This document shows, piece by piece, positions 1 to 8,302 of a stretch of 29,308 nt of DNA (position 1 is the stretch's first letter; each line of letters begins with the position of its first letter). The DNA is from an uncultured Neglectibacter sp. Its GTDB lineage: Bacteria > Bacillota > Clostridia > Oscillospirales > Acutalibacteraceae. Below the pieces are notes generated by a model. That model was given only the letters and a program-made list of their open reading frames with translations. It did not search any database and was not told the origin of the DNA. Both the position numbers and the translations under genes were made by a program. The DNA is taken from NCBI GenBank assembly GCA_937958185.1, contig CALFFN010000032.1, positions 1 through 29,308 on the forward strand. Reading direction: 5' to 3'.

Positions 1-44
1 GCCCGCCACCATTGGCGGGCTGCCGGGTTATCTGTTCATATCTA

Positions 45-86
45 AAAAACCACTGTCAAAAGGTATACCTTTTGACAGTGGTTTTT
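45..86. terminator. Perfect 42-nt palindrome, terminator-like
   Basis: A perfect 21-bp inverted repeat with A residues on its left flank and T residues on its right, the form of a bidirectional intrinsic terminator. It may end a gene lying left of the window. Its 24-nt core (54-77) recurs at 191-214, so it could also be a protein-binding site. Confidence 0.6.
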
Positions 87-190
87 CTATAGACAAATCT
101 TACAGGAAATGGCAGAAATTGTCAAGGAATTCTCTCCTTTTTTCCAAAAATTTTTCTGTTTCATTTGATAAGGAGACCTTTTGGGACAAT

Positions 191-214
191 TGTCAAAAGG
201 TATACTTTTTGACA
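191..214. promoter_or_regulatory. Operator-like palindrome upstream of the WG-SLH gene
   Basis: The half-site TGTCAAAAGGTA is followed by TACTTTTTGACA, matching the core at 54-77 at 23 of 24 positions, 137 nt away. It includes TATACT (201-206), a possible -10, and ends 24 nt before the start codon of the WG-SLH gene, just ahead of its ribosome site GAAAGGAG. Repressor or activator binding is inferred; I do not recognise the regulator family. Confidence 0.45.
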
Positions 215-238
215 AAATCCTGAAAGGAGTTCGGAGAA

Positions 239-1840
239 ATGAAAAAGGTTGTAAGCTTATTATTGGCACTGTGTTTGCTGGTGGGGTGTTTCCCATTAGC
301 GGCAAGCGCGACAGGTGTCACAATCACCCAGGTCATTCCCTACAAGTACGATATTTTTGCTAACGGTGGGGACTTTTCCGAGGGTCTTGCGTCGGTGAGT
401 TTGAATGGCAAGCATGGCTTCATTGACAAAACAGGCAAGGCAGTCATTCCCTTCAAATATGACGCTACTGGTTCGTTCTCGGAAGGTCTTGCATCGGTGT
501 GCCGGAATGGTAAGTGGGGCGTCATTGACAAAACGGGCAAGGAGATTGTGCCCTGCAAGTATGACTATGTGGAAGACTTCTCCGAGGGGCTTGCAAGGGT
601 GGAAGTTAACGACCAAGGTGTATGGATGTCTGGTTACATCAACAAAACTGGCAAAGAGGTTATCCCTTGCAGGTATGGTTTTGCGTCTTCATTTTCCGAT
701 GGGCTTGCGGCGATGGGACTGATCGACGAGGATGGCTATGTTGGAAAAGTTGGGTTTGTTGACAAAACTGGTAAGGAGGTTATTCCCTTCCAATATGATT
801 ATGCGGAGTCCTTCTCCGAGGACCTTGCGGTAGTTTGCAACAGAAGATACGGCTACGGCTTTATCGACAAAACGGGTCAGGAGGTCATTCCCTGCAAGTA
901 TGACGATGCGGTTTCGTTTTCGGGAGGGCTTGCGAAGGTGAAACTGGACGATAAGTGGAGCTTCATCGACAAAACGGGTCGGGAAGTCATTCCCTACAAA
1001 TATAGCTACATGGCAGACTTCTCTGAAGGTCTTGCAGCAGTGGAATTGAACGACAAGTGGGGTTTTATCGATAAAACGGGTCAGGAGGTCGTTCCCTGCA
1101 AATATGGTGGGGCAGCTTCCTTTTCCGAGGGTCTTGCGACAGTCTGCAATGACAGAGGCAAGCATGGCTTCATTGACAAAACAGGCAAGGAGGTCATTCC
1201 CTTTAAGTATGACGGTACAGGTGCGTTTTCGGAGGGTTTTGTGTCGGTGAAACTGAATGGCAAGTGGGGTTATATTTCGCTGGGAGGTGGCACGACTATT
1301 CCCACAAAGCCCACCGTTGCAGGCTTTACCGATGTGTATGAGGGCGAATATTATTCCGACGCTGTTGTGTGGGCTGTGGACAAGAACATCACCAGCGGCA
1401 CGGACAAAAATCATTTCAGCCCCAATGTTTCCTGCACCCGGGCGCAGGCGGTGACGTTCCTGTGGCGCGCCGCCGGGGAGCCGGAGCCTGCGGGCACCGC
1501 CGCGAGCTTTAAGGACGTAAAGGCGGGGTCGTACTATGAGAAAGCCGTCCAGTGGGCGGTGGAGCAGAACATTACAGGCGGCACGGGCAACGGGAAGTTC
1601 AGCCCGGAGACCGTGTGCAGCCGGGCGCAGATTGTCACGTTCCTGTGGCGGAAGGAAGGTTCCCCTGAAACGTCCGGCAGCGCGTTCAGCGATGTAAAAA
1701 CCGGGGAATACTATGAAACCGCGGTAAAATGGGCGGTGGCAAATGAGATCACCGGCGGCACGGGCAATGGAAAGTTCAGTCCGGACGCCCGCTGCGCCCG
1801 CGGGCAGATCGTCACTTTCCTCTACCGTTACGCGAACTAA
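239..1840 (+). CDS. Secreted WG-repeat protein with three C-terminal SLH domains
   Basis: A 533-aa exported protein. Residues 1-24 form a signal peptide (basic MKK, hydrophobic core, ASA before the likely cut). Residues about 26-355 hold nine WG-type repeats of 34-40 aa built around FSEGLA, WGFIDKTG and EVIPCKYD. Such repeats are thought to form beta-propeller or binding surfaces. Residues about 361-533 are three SLH domains, which in this group of bacteria anchor proteins to secondary cell-wall polymers; each carries a motif like GGTGNGKFSP followed by TR/SR-A-Q. The ribosome site GAAAGGAG ends 9 nt before the ATG. The repeat half is visibly lower in GC than the SLH half, suggesting a mosaic gene. 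The ligand is unknown. It converges on asnA across a shared terminator. Confidence 0.9.
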   Translation: MKKVVSLLLALCLLVGCFPLAASATGVTITQVIPYKYDIFANGGDFSEGLASVSLNGKHGFIDKTGKAVIPFKYDATGSFSEGLASVCRNGKWGVIDKTGKEIVPCKYDYVEDFSEGLARVEVNDQGVWMSGYINKTGKEVIPCRYGFASSFSDGLAAMGLIDEDGYVGKVGFVDKTGKEVIPFQYDYAESFSEDLAVVCNRRYGYGFIDKTGQEVIPCKYDDAVSFSGGLAKVKLDDKWSFIDKTGREVIPYKYSYMADFSEGLAAVELNDKWGFIDKTGQEVVPCKYGGAASFSEGLATVCNDRGKHGFIDKTGKEVIPFKYDGTGAFSEGFVSVKLNGKWGYISLGGGTTIPTKPTVAGFTDVYEGEYYSDAVVWAVDKNITSGTDKNHFSPNVSCTRAQAVTFLWRAAGEPEPAGTAASFKDVKAGSYYEKAVQWAVEQNITGGTGNGKFSPETVCSRAQIVTFLWRKEGSPETSGSAFSDVKTGEYYETAVKWAVANEITGGTGNGKFSPDARCARGQIVTFLYRYAN

Positions 1841-1860
1841 CTCAACAACAGCAAAAATGA

Positions 1861-1895
1861 GAGCGCCCCAGCCGACCCGGCTGGGGCGCTCTTTT
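1861..1895. terminator. Bidirectional intrinsic terminator
   Basis: GAGCGCCCCAGCC pairs with GGCTGGGGCGCTC (13 bp), followed by TTTT on the plus strand and a T-rich run on the minus strand. It serves the convergent WG-SLH gene and asnA. Confidence 0.9.
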
Positions 1896-1925
1896 CTAAC
1901 AACTAACTGCTAACCACTGCTCGCG

Positions 1926-2927
1926 TTACAGCAAAATGATATTGCCCTCTTTGCAGAGCCTGCGGGTCTCTTCGTCCCACAGGGAGGACTGCACCTCGCC
2001 GATGTGGGCTTTGCCCAGCAGCAGCATACACAGGCGGCTCTGCCCAATGCCGCCGCCGATGGTCAGGGGCAGCTCGTCACGGAGCAGCATTTGATGGAAG
2101 GGCAGCTTCCGGCGGTCGTCACAGCCGGCTTCCGTCAGCTGGCGGTCCAGGGATTGTGCGTCTACCCGAATGCCCATGCTGCTGATCTCCAGCGCGCACT
2201 GCAGCGGCTCGTGCCAGAACAGCAGGTCGCCGTTCAAGTCCCAGTCGTCATAGTCGGGGGCCCTGCCGTCGTGGGGCTTGCCGCTTTTCAGCCTGCCGCC
2301 GATCTTCTGGAGAAAGACGGCTTTGTGCTCCCTGACAAAGGCGTTTTCCCGCTCCTTGGGGGTCAGGGCGGGGTACTGGTCCTCCAGCTCCTGGGAGGTG
2401 AGGAAAACAACGTCCCGGCACAGCTCGGTTTCCAGCTGGGGAAACTGCCATTGCAGCTCGTCCAGCGTGCCGCAGATGGCGCTGACGATGCGCCGCACGG
2501 TATCCTGCAAATACTCCTCCGTGCGCATGCTGCGGTCGATGACCTTCTCCCAGTCCCACTGGTCCACGTAGATGGAATGCAGGTTATCCAGCTCTTCATC
2601 GCGGCGAATGGCGTTCATATCGGTGACGAGCCCGTTACCCACGTAAAAATCGTATTCGTGCAGGGCAAGGCGCTTCCACTTTGCCAGGGAATGCACCACC
2701 TGCGCGTCCCTGCCCACAGCGGGGACGTCGAAGCTGACCGGGCGTTCCACGCCGTTCAGGTCGTCGTTCAGACCCGTGGCGGGGTCCACGAACAGGGGGG
2801 CGGTGACGCGCTTTAAGTGCAGCGCCGCGCAGAGCTTGATCTGAAACACGTTTTTGATCAGCCCGATCGCTTTCTGGGTCTCGTACAGCCCCAGCGAAGC
2901 GTGGTAGTCCTTAGGGATGACAGTCAT
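1926..2927 (-). CDS. asnA: Aspartate--ammonia ligase (asparagine synthetase A)
   Basis: A 333-aa cytosolic enzyme making L-asparagine from aspartate, ammonia and ATP. The fold is related to class II aminoacyl-tRNA synthetases. The N-terminus (TQKAIGLIKNVFQIKL), the NGVERPVSFDVP segment and the C-terminal class II motif 3 around residues 291-304 (GGGIGQSRLCMLLL) are characteristic of AsnA. The length is normal for the family. It is the second gene of a leftward pair, 27 nt after the small membrane protein gene, and has the ribosome site AAAGGAG. The ammonia-dependent reaction is established for the family. Confidence 0.97.
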   Translation of the reverse strand: MTVIPKDYHASLGLYETQKAIGLIKNVFQIKLCAALHLKRVTAPLFVDPATGLNDDLNGVERPVSFDVPAVGRDAQVVHSLAKWKRLALHEYDFYVGNGLVTDMNAIRRDEELDNLHSIYVDQWDWEKVIDRSMRTEEYLQDTVRRIVSAICGTLDELQWQFPQLETELCRDVVFLTSQELEDQYPALTPKERENAFVREHKAVFLQKIGGRLKSGKPHDGRAPDYDDWDLNGDLLFWHEPLQCALEISSMGIRVDAQSLDRQLTEAGCDDRRKLPFHQMLLRDELPLTIGGGIGQSRLCMLLLGKAHIGEVQSSLWDEETRRLCKEGNIILL

Positions 2928-2954
2928 GGAAAAGGCTCCTTTCAGCGGGTAAAC

Positions 2955-3494
2955 TCAGTTTCTGCCGAATTTTTCAAATTTCAGCTGCCGGGGAATAAAC
3001 TTTTTGACGGCTTCCTGCAGGTCCTCGTCCGGGTCGAATACCAGCAGGGTCTTTCCCGTTTTCTTGCCCCGGACGATCATGTACCAGGAGCCTTCATGGG
3101 CGGAGGACCGGGTGGCGAATATCCGGGTGTCGAAGGAACGGTTCTTCAGCCGCGCTTCGTTTTCGTTGTAGCTGCCGATGTCCTCGCAGGTGTCGCATTC
3201 AAAGGCGGTCATGCGCTTCCGGGTGGAACGGTTCATGATTTTGTCCACGGTGACAAAGCCGTTGGTCAGGCTGTATTCGTATTCCAGCAGCCGGGAGCTG
3301 ATGAGCTTATAGCCGCCGAAAATGGCTGCGGCGGCGATGAGCAGCGTCAGCGTGGGAAACTGAATGAGGAAAAAGCCCACAATAAAGCCGATAAAGGATA
3401 CCAGAACGATCCCGATCAGGGTCGCTATGGTGATCAGGATATCCACGCCCTCAAATTTTTTCTTTACCATTCGTTCTACAAATACATCGTTCAT
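2955..3494 (-). CDS. Small two-helix membrane protein, DUF6106-like
   Basis: About 179 aa. The start MNDVFVERMVKKK at 3494 is chosen over an upstream ATG at 3542 because GAAAGGAAA lies a proper distance before it and the promoter's -10 occupies 3541-3546. Two adjacent membrane segments cover residues about 18-58 (ITIATLIGIVLVSFIGFIVG, then FPTLTLLIAAAAIFGGYKLI). A polar cytosolic-looking domain follows with YEYSLTNG and NRSTRKRM motifs. This layout matches a conserved Clostridia family of unknown function that I recall as DUF6106; the name was not verified. It is the promoter-proximal gene ahead of asnA, but nothing in it points to a role in asparagine synthesis. Confidence 0.8.
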   Translation of the reverse strand: MNDVFVERMVKKKFEGVDILITIATLIGIVLVSFIGFIVGFFLIQFPTLTLLIAAAAIFGGYKLISSRLLEYEYSLTNGFVTVDKIMNRSTRKRMTAFECDTCEDIGSYNENEARLKNRSFDTRIFATRSSAHEGSWYMIVRGKKTGKTLLVFDPDEDLQEAVKKFIPRQLKFEKFGRN

Positions 3495-3540
3495 GGGATA
3501 TTTCCTTTCACAGGTCAGATTCTTTATGGAATTTCCGTTC

Positions 3541-3569
3541 ATTATAGCATATTATCCGCCGCGTTTCAA
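3541..3569 (-). promoter_or_regulatory. Promoter for the leftward DUF6106-like/asnA operon
   Basis: Read on the minus strand: TTGAAA, a 17-nt spacer, TATAAT, with TGC just before the -10 (extended -10). A near-ideal vegetative promoter, divergent from the pheST promoter. Confidence 0.85.
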
Positions 3570-3588
3570 CGAATCTTTTCGGAAACAC

Positions 3589-3617
3589 TTGAAAATCGAA
3601 AATCCTTGTGCTAAAAT
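3589..3617 (+). promoter_or_regulatory. pheST promoter
   Basis: TTGAAA, 17-nt spacer, TAAAAT, directly upstream of the T-box leader. Confidence 0.8.
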
Positions 3618-3623
3618 AAAGCA

Positions 3624-3894
3624 AAACGCTGAGAAGAAAGAAAGTAGTCCCGCAAAACGCGTGGAAAGAGAGCCTGTGTCATCGGCTGGAAGCACGGGCG
3701 CACGGCAGGCGGGGCGAAGTTCCTTTCGGAGCGGTGGCGCTGAAACGACGCAAGTAGGCGCTGACGGGGCAGGTCACGTTACAGACCGACGGAAAGGGCG
3801 GGAATTTCAGGCGGACTTGGGATTTCTGCTGAACTTGGGTGGTACCGCGTAGTTTACACTTCGCCCCTTGGCTCACGGGGGGCGGAGTTTTTTT
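3624..3894 (+). ncRNA. T-box riboswitch leader, phenylalanine specifier
   Basis: A tRNA-sensing leader controlling transcription of pheST. The stem I base and AGTA region lie near 3630-3652. AGAGAG (3667-3672) is followed by a short CCTGTG/CACGGG hairpin. The specifier loop reads GAAG-TTC-C-TTTCGGAGC with TTC, a Phe codon, at 3720-3722. The conserved T-box TGGTACCGCG is at 3840-3849. The terminator arm ACTTCGCCCC (3858-3867) pairs with GGGGCGGAGT (3879-3888), followed by a T run to 3894. Uncharged tRNA-Phe should stabilise the antiterminator and allow readthrough. The identity is secure; the exact stem I borders are approximate. Confidence 0.95.
3858..3894 (+). terminator. T-box attenuator terminator
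   Basis: ACTTCGCCCC/GGGGCGGAGT stem with G-T pairing and a T7 run. It competes with the antiterminator that contains TGGTACCGCG. Confidence 0.88.
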
Positions 3895-3928
3895 GTCCCC
3901 GAAATCGAAACAGGAAGGAAGGTTCACC

Positions 3929-4957
3929 ATGAACGAAAAAATCGAAGCATTGCAAAAGCGCTTTGAGCAGGAGCTGGCGGAAGCCAAAAACAGCGAGACC
4001 GTGGAAAAGCTGCGGGTGGCGTATCTGGGCAAAAAGGGCTCTGTCACCGAGCTTTTGAAAGGGCTCAAGGACGTAAGCGCCGAGCAGAAAAAGGAAATGG
4101 GTCAGCATATCAACCTGTTGAAAAAGCAGGTGGAGGAATGCATTGCCGACCGGGTGGAGAAGATCAGAGCCGCCGAAGAGGAGCGGCTTGTCGCTTCCGC
4201 CGAGCAGTACGATGTGACATTGCCGGTGCAGGAGACAAAGGGCTCTTACCACCCGATCACCATTGTCCAGCGGCAGCTGGAGGAAATTTTCGCCTCCATG
4301 GGCTTTACCATCGAGGACTACCGGGAGATCGTCAGCGACTACGAGTGCTTTGAAGCGGTGAACGTGCCGAAGGATCACCCTGCCAGGGATATGCAGGACA
4401 CCTATTATCTGGACAACGGGCAGCTTTTGAAGACCCAGACCTCCGCCGCCCAGAATGCCATCATGAAAAAGTACGGCGCGCCCCTGCGGGCGATCTTCCC
4501 CGGCCGCTGCTTCCGCAACGAAGCCACCGACGCCTGCCACGAGAACACCTTCTTCCAGATGGAAGGCATGATGATCGACAAGGACATCTCCATCTCCAAT
4601 CTGATCTATTTTATGAAGACCATGCTTTCCGAGGTTTTTGAGCGGGAGATAAACGTCCGGCTGCGCCCGGGCTTCTTCCCCTTTGTGGAGCCGGGCTTTG
4701 AGCTGGACATCAACTGCCTGATCTGCGGCGGCGAGGGCTGCCCCTCCTGCAAGCATTCCGGCTGGCTGGAGCTGTGCCCCTGCGGCATGATCCACCCCAA
4801 CGTCCTGCGGGAGGGCGGCATCGACCCGGAGGAGTACACCGGCTTCGCCTTTGGGCTGGGTCTGACCAGGCTTGTGATGATGAAGTACGGCGTGAAGGAT
4901 ATCCGGGACCTGAACAGCGGCAATTTGAAGGCGCTGTCCCAGTTCAAGCACGAGTGA
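3929..4957 (+). CDS. pheS: Phenylalanine--tRNA ligase alpha subunit
   Basis: A 342-aa catalytic subunit of the alpha2-beta2 PheRS, which charges tRNA-Phe. The start MNEKIEALQ follows AGGAAGGA; the frame is open further upstream, but that part lies inside the T-box terminator. The N-terminal coiled coil (about 1-90, LAEAKNSETVEKLRVAYLGK) is the tRNA-binding arm. Class II motifs include FPGRCFRNEATDACHENTFFQ (motif 2, near 190-211), the VEPGFELDI segment with a CxxC-like cluster (ICGGEGCPSCK), and GFAFGLGLTRLVMMKYG (motif 3) near the C-terminus. Length and order are typical. pheT follows after 44 nt in the same transcript. Confidence 0.98.
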   Translation: MNEKIEALQKRFEQELAEAKNSETVEKLRVAYLGKKGSVTELLKGLKDVSAEQKKEMGQHINLLKKQVEECIADRVEKIRAAEEERLVASAEQYDVTLPVQETKGSYHPITIVQRQLEEIFASMGFTIEDYREIVSDYECFEAVNVPKDHPARDMQDTYYLDNGQLLKTQTSAAQNAIMKKYGAPLRAIFPGRCFRNEATDACHENTFFQMEGMMIDKDISISNLIYFMKTMLSEVFEREINVRLRPGFFPFVEPGFELDINCLICGGEGCPSCKHSGWLELCPCGMIHPNVLREGGIDPEEYTGFAFGLGLTRLVMMKYGVKDIRDLNSGNLKALSQFKHE

Positions 4958-5001
4958 GCGGCGGTTCGCTTCCGATGAAATAAGAGAAGGAGAAAAAGGC
5001 T

Positions 5002-7368
5002 ATGTTGATTTCAATGAACTGGATCGGCGATTTCGTCGATCTTTCCGGGCTGGATCTGGAAAATCTGATCCACCGTTTTACCCTGTCCACCGCGGAGGTG
5101 GAGGAAGTGTTCCACATGGGGGAGAACCTGCGGGACGTGGTCGCCGGCAAAATTCTGACCGTGGAGAACCACCCCGATTCCCAGAAGCTCCACCTGCTTA
5201 CCGTGGACGGCGGCGACAAGGTGTACAGCGTGGTCTGCGGCGCGCCCAACGTGCGGGAGGGCATGATCGTGCCCTTTGTCAAGGAGGGCGGCATGGTGGG
5301 CGGCGTGGAGATCGGCTGCGCCAGGCTTGCCGGGTACGATTCCCACGGAATGTGCTGTTCCGAAAAAGAACTGGGCATTTCCGACGACCATTCCGGGCTG
5401 TGGGAGCTGCCTGAAGACACCCCTGTGGGCAGGGATATCACAGAGCTTTACGCCATCAGGGACACCGTCTTTGAGGTGGATAACAAATCCCTGACCAACC
5501 GCCCCGACCTGTGGGGGCATTACGGCATTGCCAGAGAATTTGCCGCTTTGACCGGGCGTGAGCTGAAACCCCTGGACACCGTGGAGCTGTCCCGGTTTGA
5601 CAATTTGGCGCCCATCTCCATCGACGTGCAGGAGAAGGAGCTTTGCTTCCGCTACACGGGCTTAAAGGTGCGCAACATCACGAAAAAAGTCAGCCCGGTG
5701 GATATGCGTATCCGGCTGTTTTACTGCGGCAGCCGCGCCATCAACCTGCTGGCGGACCTGACCAACTATCTTATGCTGGAAATGGGGCAGCCCATGCACG
5801 CTTTTGACTGTGCCAAGGTGGACTGCATCGAGGTAAAGCGCTTCTCGAAGCCCTTTACTTTCCAGACTCTGGACGGCACAGAGCGGGCGGTCGATGAAAA
5901 CACCCTGATGATCTGCTCCAAGGGGGAGCCGGTCGCCATAGCGGGTATTATGGGCGGTCTGGCTTCGGAAATCGAGGACGACACCGACAGCCTGCTGCTG
6001 GAATCCGCCACCTTTGACGCAGTCAGCGTCCGCCGTTCCTCCGCCCGGCTGGGGCTGCGCACCGACGCTTCCATGCGGTACGAAAAGACCCTTGACCCGG
6101 AAATGACCTCCACCGCCATTGCCCGGTTCATGAAGCTGCTGCTGGAGATCGACCCGGGCGCGCAGGTCATTTCCCGGCTGACGGACGTATATGTGAAAAA
6201 ATACCCGGCGGTCTCCCTGAGCTTTGACCAGCATTATGTGGACCGCTACACCGGCATTGAGATCTCCCAGGAGCAGGTGCTTTCCACCCTGCGGGCGCTG
6301 GGCTTCCGGGCGGACTTCACCGATGGCGAGTTCCATGTGGACGTGCCCTCCTGGCGCGTCACCAAGGACGTGACCATCAAGGCGGACATCATCGAGGAGA
6401 TCACCAGAATTTACGGCTATGACAATTTCAAGGTCTCCACCACGCTGAGCCCCCTGTACCCCCAGAAAAAGAGCGCGGCAAATAAATGCGACAATTTTGC
6501 AAAGGATATTCTGGTAGAACGGTACGGGCTGCATGAGGTGCATTCCTATATCTGGTTCGACGGGAAAAAGTGCCGGGAGTTAGGGATAGAGCTGGAAGAG
6601 AACGTAAAGCTTTTAAGCCCTCAGTCCCCCGATCAGGAAACGCTGCGCACCAATCTGGGACCCACGCTCCTTGCCTTTGTGCAGGAGAACAAGTCCTTCG
6701 CGCCGGAATTTGGCATTTTCGAGATCGGCAGAGTGTGCGAGGGAACGCTTCCAAATGGCGACTGCAACGAGCGCAAGGCGCTGGGTATCGCGCTGTACAG
6801 CAGGAACCAGAGCGAAAAAGAGCTGTATTTCAAGCTGCTGGAAATGGTGAAGTCGCTGGGCAGGGAGATCAAGCGCACAGAGCTTGCGCTCCACAACACC
6901 GCCCCCGTCCATGCGTGGCAGCACCCCAGGAACACGGCGGAGATATCCTCCGGCGGAAAAGCGCTGGGCTGGCTCTGTACGCTGCACCCCTCGGTCCTTT
7001 CCAATCTGGACAGGAAAGCGGCGGTGGTCTGCGCCCAGATAGACATGGACAGCTTTGCCGCCCTCCCTGCGGAGGCGCTGGAATATCGGGAGCCCTCCCG
7101 GTTCCCGGGGATAGACTTCGACCTGTCCCTGCTGGTGCCGGACGGATTGAAATATGAAGAGCTTTCTCCCGCCTGGGCGGAGGTGGACCCCTCCCTGCTG
7201 ACGGGGGTCAGCCTGATCGATTCCTTTGCCCAGAACGGTAAAAAGAGCCTGACCCTGCGGTTCGCCTTCTCTTCTCAGGAAAAGACGCTTTCCAAGGAAG
7301 AGGTGCAGCCCGTGGTGGACGCCATTGTGGAGAAGCTGGGCAAGGTCGGGGCTGCGCTGCGTTCCTGA
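5002..7368 (+). CDS. pheT: Phenylalanine--tRNA ligase beta subunit
   Basis: A 788-aa partner of PheS that binds tRNA and edits mischarged Tyr-tRNA-Phe. Domains in order: EMAP-type tRNA-binding domain (about 40-150, AGKILTVENHPDSQKLHLL), B3/B4 editing domain (about 210-390, YTGLKVRNI and GIMGGLASEI), B5 domain (about 400-475), a central class II-like catalytic-fold domain, and the C-terminal FDX-ACB anticodon-binding domain (about 695-788, YREPSRFPGIDFDLSLLV). The ribosome site AGAAGGAG lies 10 nt before the ATG. The length is normal. No convincing intrinsic terminator is seen in the 235 nt that follow. Confidence 0.98.
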   Translation: MLISMNWIGDFVDLSGLDLENLIHRFTLSTAEVEEVFHMGENLRDVVAGKILTVENHPDSQKLHLLTVDGGDKVYSVVCGAPNVREGMIVPFVKEGGMVGGVEIGCARLAGYDSHGMCCSEKELGISDDHSGLWELPEDTPVGRDITELYAIRDTVFEVDNKSLTNRPDLWGHYGIAREFAALTGRELKPLDTVELSRFDNLAPISIDVQEKELCFRYTGLKVRNITKKVSPVDMRIRLFYCGSRAINLLADLTNYLMLEMGQPMHAFDCAKVDCIEVKRFSKPFTFQTLDGTERAVDENTLMICSKGEPVAIAGIMGGLASEIEDDTDSLLLESATFDAVSVRRSSARLGLRTDASMRYEKTLDPEMTSTAIARFMKLLLEIDPGAQVISRLTDVYVKKYPAVSLSFDQHYVDRYTGIEISQEQVLSTLRALGFRADFTDGEFHVDVPSWRVTKDVTIKADIIEEITRIYGYDNFKVSTTLSPLYPQKKSAANKCDNFAKDILVERYGLHEVHSYIWFDGKKCRELGIELEENVKLLSPQSPDQETLRTNLGPTLLAFVQENKSFAPEFGIFEIGRVCEGTLPNGDCNERKALGIALYSRNQSEKELYFKLLEMVKSLGREIKRTELALHNTAPVHAWQHPRNTAEISSGGKALGWLCTLHPSVLSNLDRKAAVVCAQIDMDSFAALPAEALEYREPSRFPGIDFDLSLLVPDGLKYEELSPAWAEVDPSLLTGVSLIDSFAQNGKKSLTLRFAFSSQEKTLSKEEVQPVVDAIVEKLGKVGAALRS

Positions 7369-7533
7369 CGCCTTTTCGGACAGCGAAACAGCAGGTTGCG
7401 CCTGTGCCCAGCCCGCGGGATTTGCCCTTGCCAAAAATTTTGCGGCTCACGCCTAATTTCAGAGGGGAGCGGCATATCCTTTCAGGGGGAAGCCCGGCGA
7501 TTTTGTGAAATCCGCAGCGGGCAGGAAAAAAAC

Positions 7534-7562
7534 TTGCATTTCAGGAAAATTTCCTGTATGAT
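7534..7562 (+). promoter_or_regulatory. ireB promoter with a palindrome in its spacer
   Basis: TTGCAT, 17-nt spacer, TATGAT. The spacer holds the 15-nt inverted repeat CAGGAAAATTTCCTG (7542-7556), which abuts the -10 and could be an operator. Confidence 0.75.
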
Positions 7563-7612
7563 AAAAAGAACCGGGAAGCGTTGCCCGGGCAGACGAAAGG
7601 TAGGTGTTCCAC

Positions 7613-7873
7613 GTGCCGGAGGATTTTTCCAGCAACAATACCATCACCTTTTCCATGGAAGAGGTGCGGGAAGCGGATATGAAGCGTATCCTGCTGACCG
7701 TGTATGACGCTCTGAAGGAGAAGGGATATAACCCCATCAGTCAGATTGTGGGATATCTGCTGAGTGAAGACCCCACCTATATCACCACCCACAATAACGC
7801 CCGCAGCCTGGTGCGCCGGATCGACCGGGACGAGCTGCTGAAGGCGATGGTGCGCTCTTATCTGGGCGAGTGA
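7613..7873 (+). CDS. ireB: IreB family regulatory phosphoprotein
   Basis: About 86 aa. It matches the IreB (former UPF0297) family through LLTVYDALKEKGYNPISQIV, GYLLSEDPTYIT and NNARSLVRRIDRDELL. In Enterococcus, IreB is phosphorylated by the Ser/Thr kinase IreK on N-terminal threonines and affects cephalosporin resistance. The NTITF segment near residues 9-13 is a plausible equivalent. Two GTG starts are possible, 7604 and 7613. The second is preferred because AGGTG lies 6 nt before it, whereas 7604 has only 3 nt after AAAGG. In many Firmicutes the gene sits beside ruvX; that partner is not here. Confidence 0.93.
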   Translation: MPEDFSSNNTITFSMEEVREADMKRILLTVYDALKEKGYNPISQIVGYLLSEDPTYITTHNNARSLVRRIDRDELLKAMVRSYLGE

Positions 7874-7905
7874 TGCAGATTTGATAAGGAAAGTGCGGTG
7901 ATTTT

Positions 7906-8238
7906 TTGAGCGAGCAGAAAGCGGCGCCGAAGACGAAAGCGGCAAAGGCCACAGAAGAAAAAGGCAGCTTCCCCACCTATAAGGGAAAGCCGCTGGTACG
8001 CTGCGGCGATACCATTTATTATGGCAGCATGAAGGATAAGTACGTCATCAAGATCGACATTAAGACCAAGAAAAAGGTGGGCGATCTGGACGTTGCCGAC
8101 AAGGTAACGGTACAGCTGATGTACACCGACCCGGAAATTCGCACCAGAAAGCAGATCGTGAAGACCAGCGAGAAAAACGGTCTCTATCTTGCGCTGGATA
8201 TTGCAGAAGCATGGCTGACCCGCGCTTTGGCGGAATAA
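7906..8238 (+). CDS. Small basic protein of unknown function
   Basis: 110 aa from a TTG start, preceded by GATAAGGAAAG about 11 nt away; no ATG or GTG fits. The first 20 residues are Lys/Ala/Glu-rich and probably disordered (EQKAAPKTKAAKA). The rest is a compact alpha/beta-looking domain with GKPLVRCGDTIYYG, KYVIKIDIKTKKK and KVTVQLMYTDPE. No signal peptide, membrane span or catalytic motif is seen. It follows ireB by 32 nt and ends at a strong terminator, so the two are probably co-transcribed. I do not recognise the family. Codon use matches the neighbours, which supports a real gene. Confidence 0.75.
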   Translation: MSEQKAAPKTKAAKATEEKGSFPTYKGKPLVRCGDTIYYGSMKDKYVIKIDIKTKKKVGDLDVADKVTVQLMYTDPEIRTRKQIVKTSEKNGLYLALDIAEAWLTRALAE

Positions 8239-8244
8239 AAAAGC

Positions 8245-8281
8245 AAAAGCGGCTGTTCTAAAAAAGAACAGCCGCTTTTTT
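8245..8281. terminator. Bidirectional intrinsic terminator
   Basis: AAAAGCGGCTGTTCT pairs with AGAACAGCCGCTTTT around a short A-rich loop, with T runs on both strands. It separates the ireB operon from the convergent GNAT-MarR gene. Confidence 0.93.
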
Positions 8282-8302
8282 GTATCTCCATCTTTTTGGC
8301 AG

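Noticed and set aside
1..20. GCCCGCC/GGCGGGC hairpin as a terminator
   Set aside because: No T run follows; it may be the end of a gene lying left of the window, which cannot be judged.
2004..2816. Long open frame antisense to asnA
   Set aside because: Same reason: asnA on the other strand is unambiguous.
3854..4951. Long open frame antisense to pheS
   Set aside because: A shadow of the GC-rich third codon positions of pheS, which is a clear gene.
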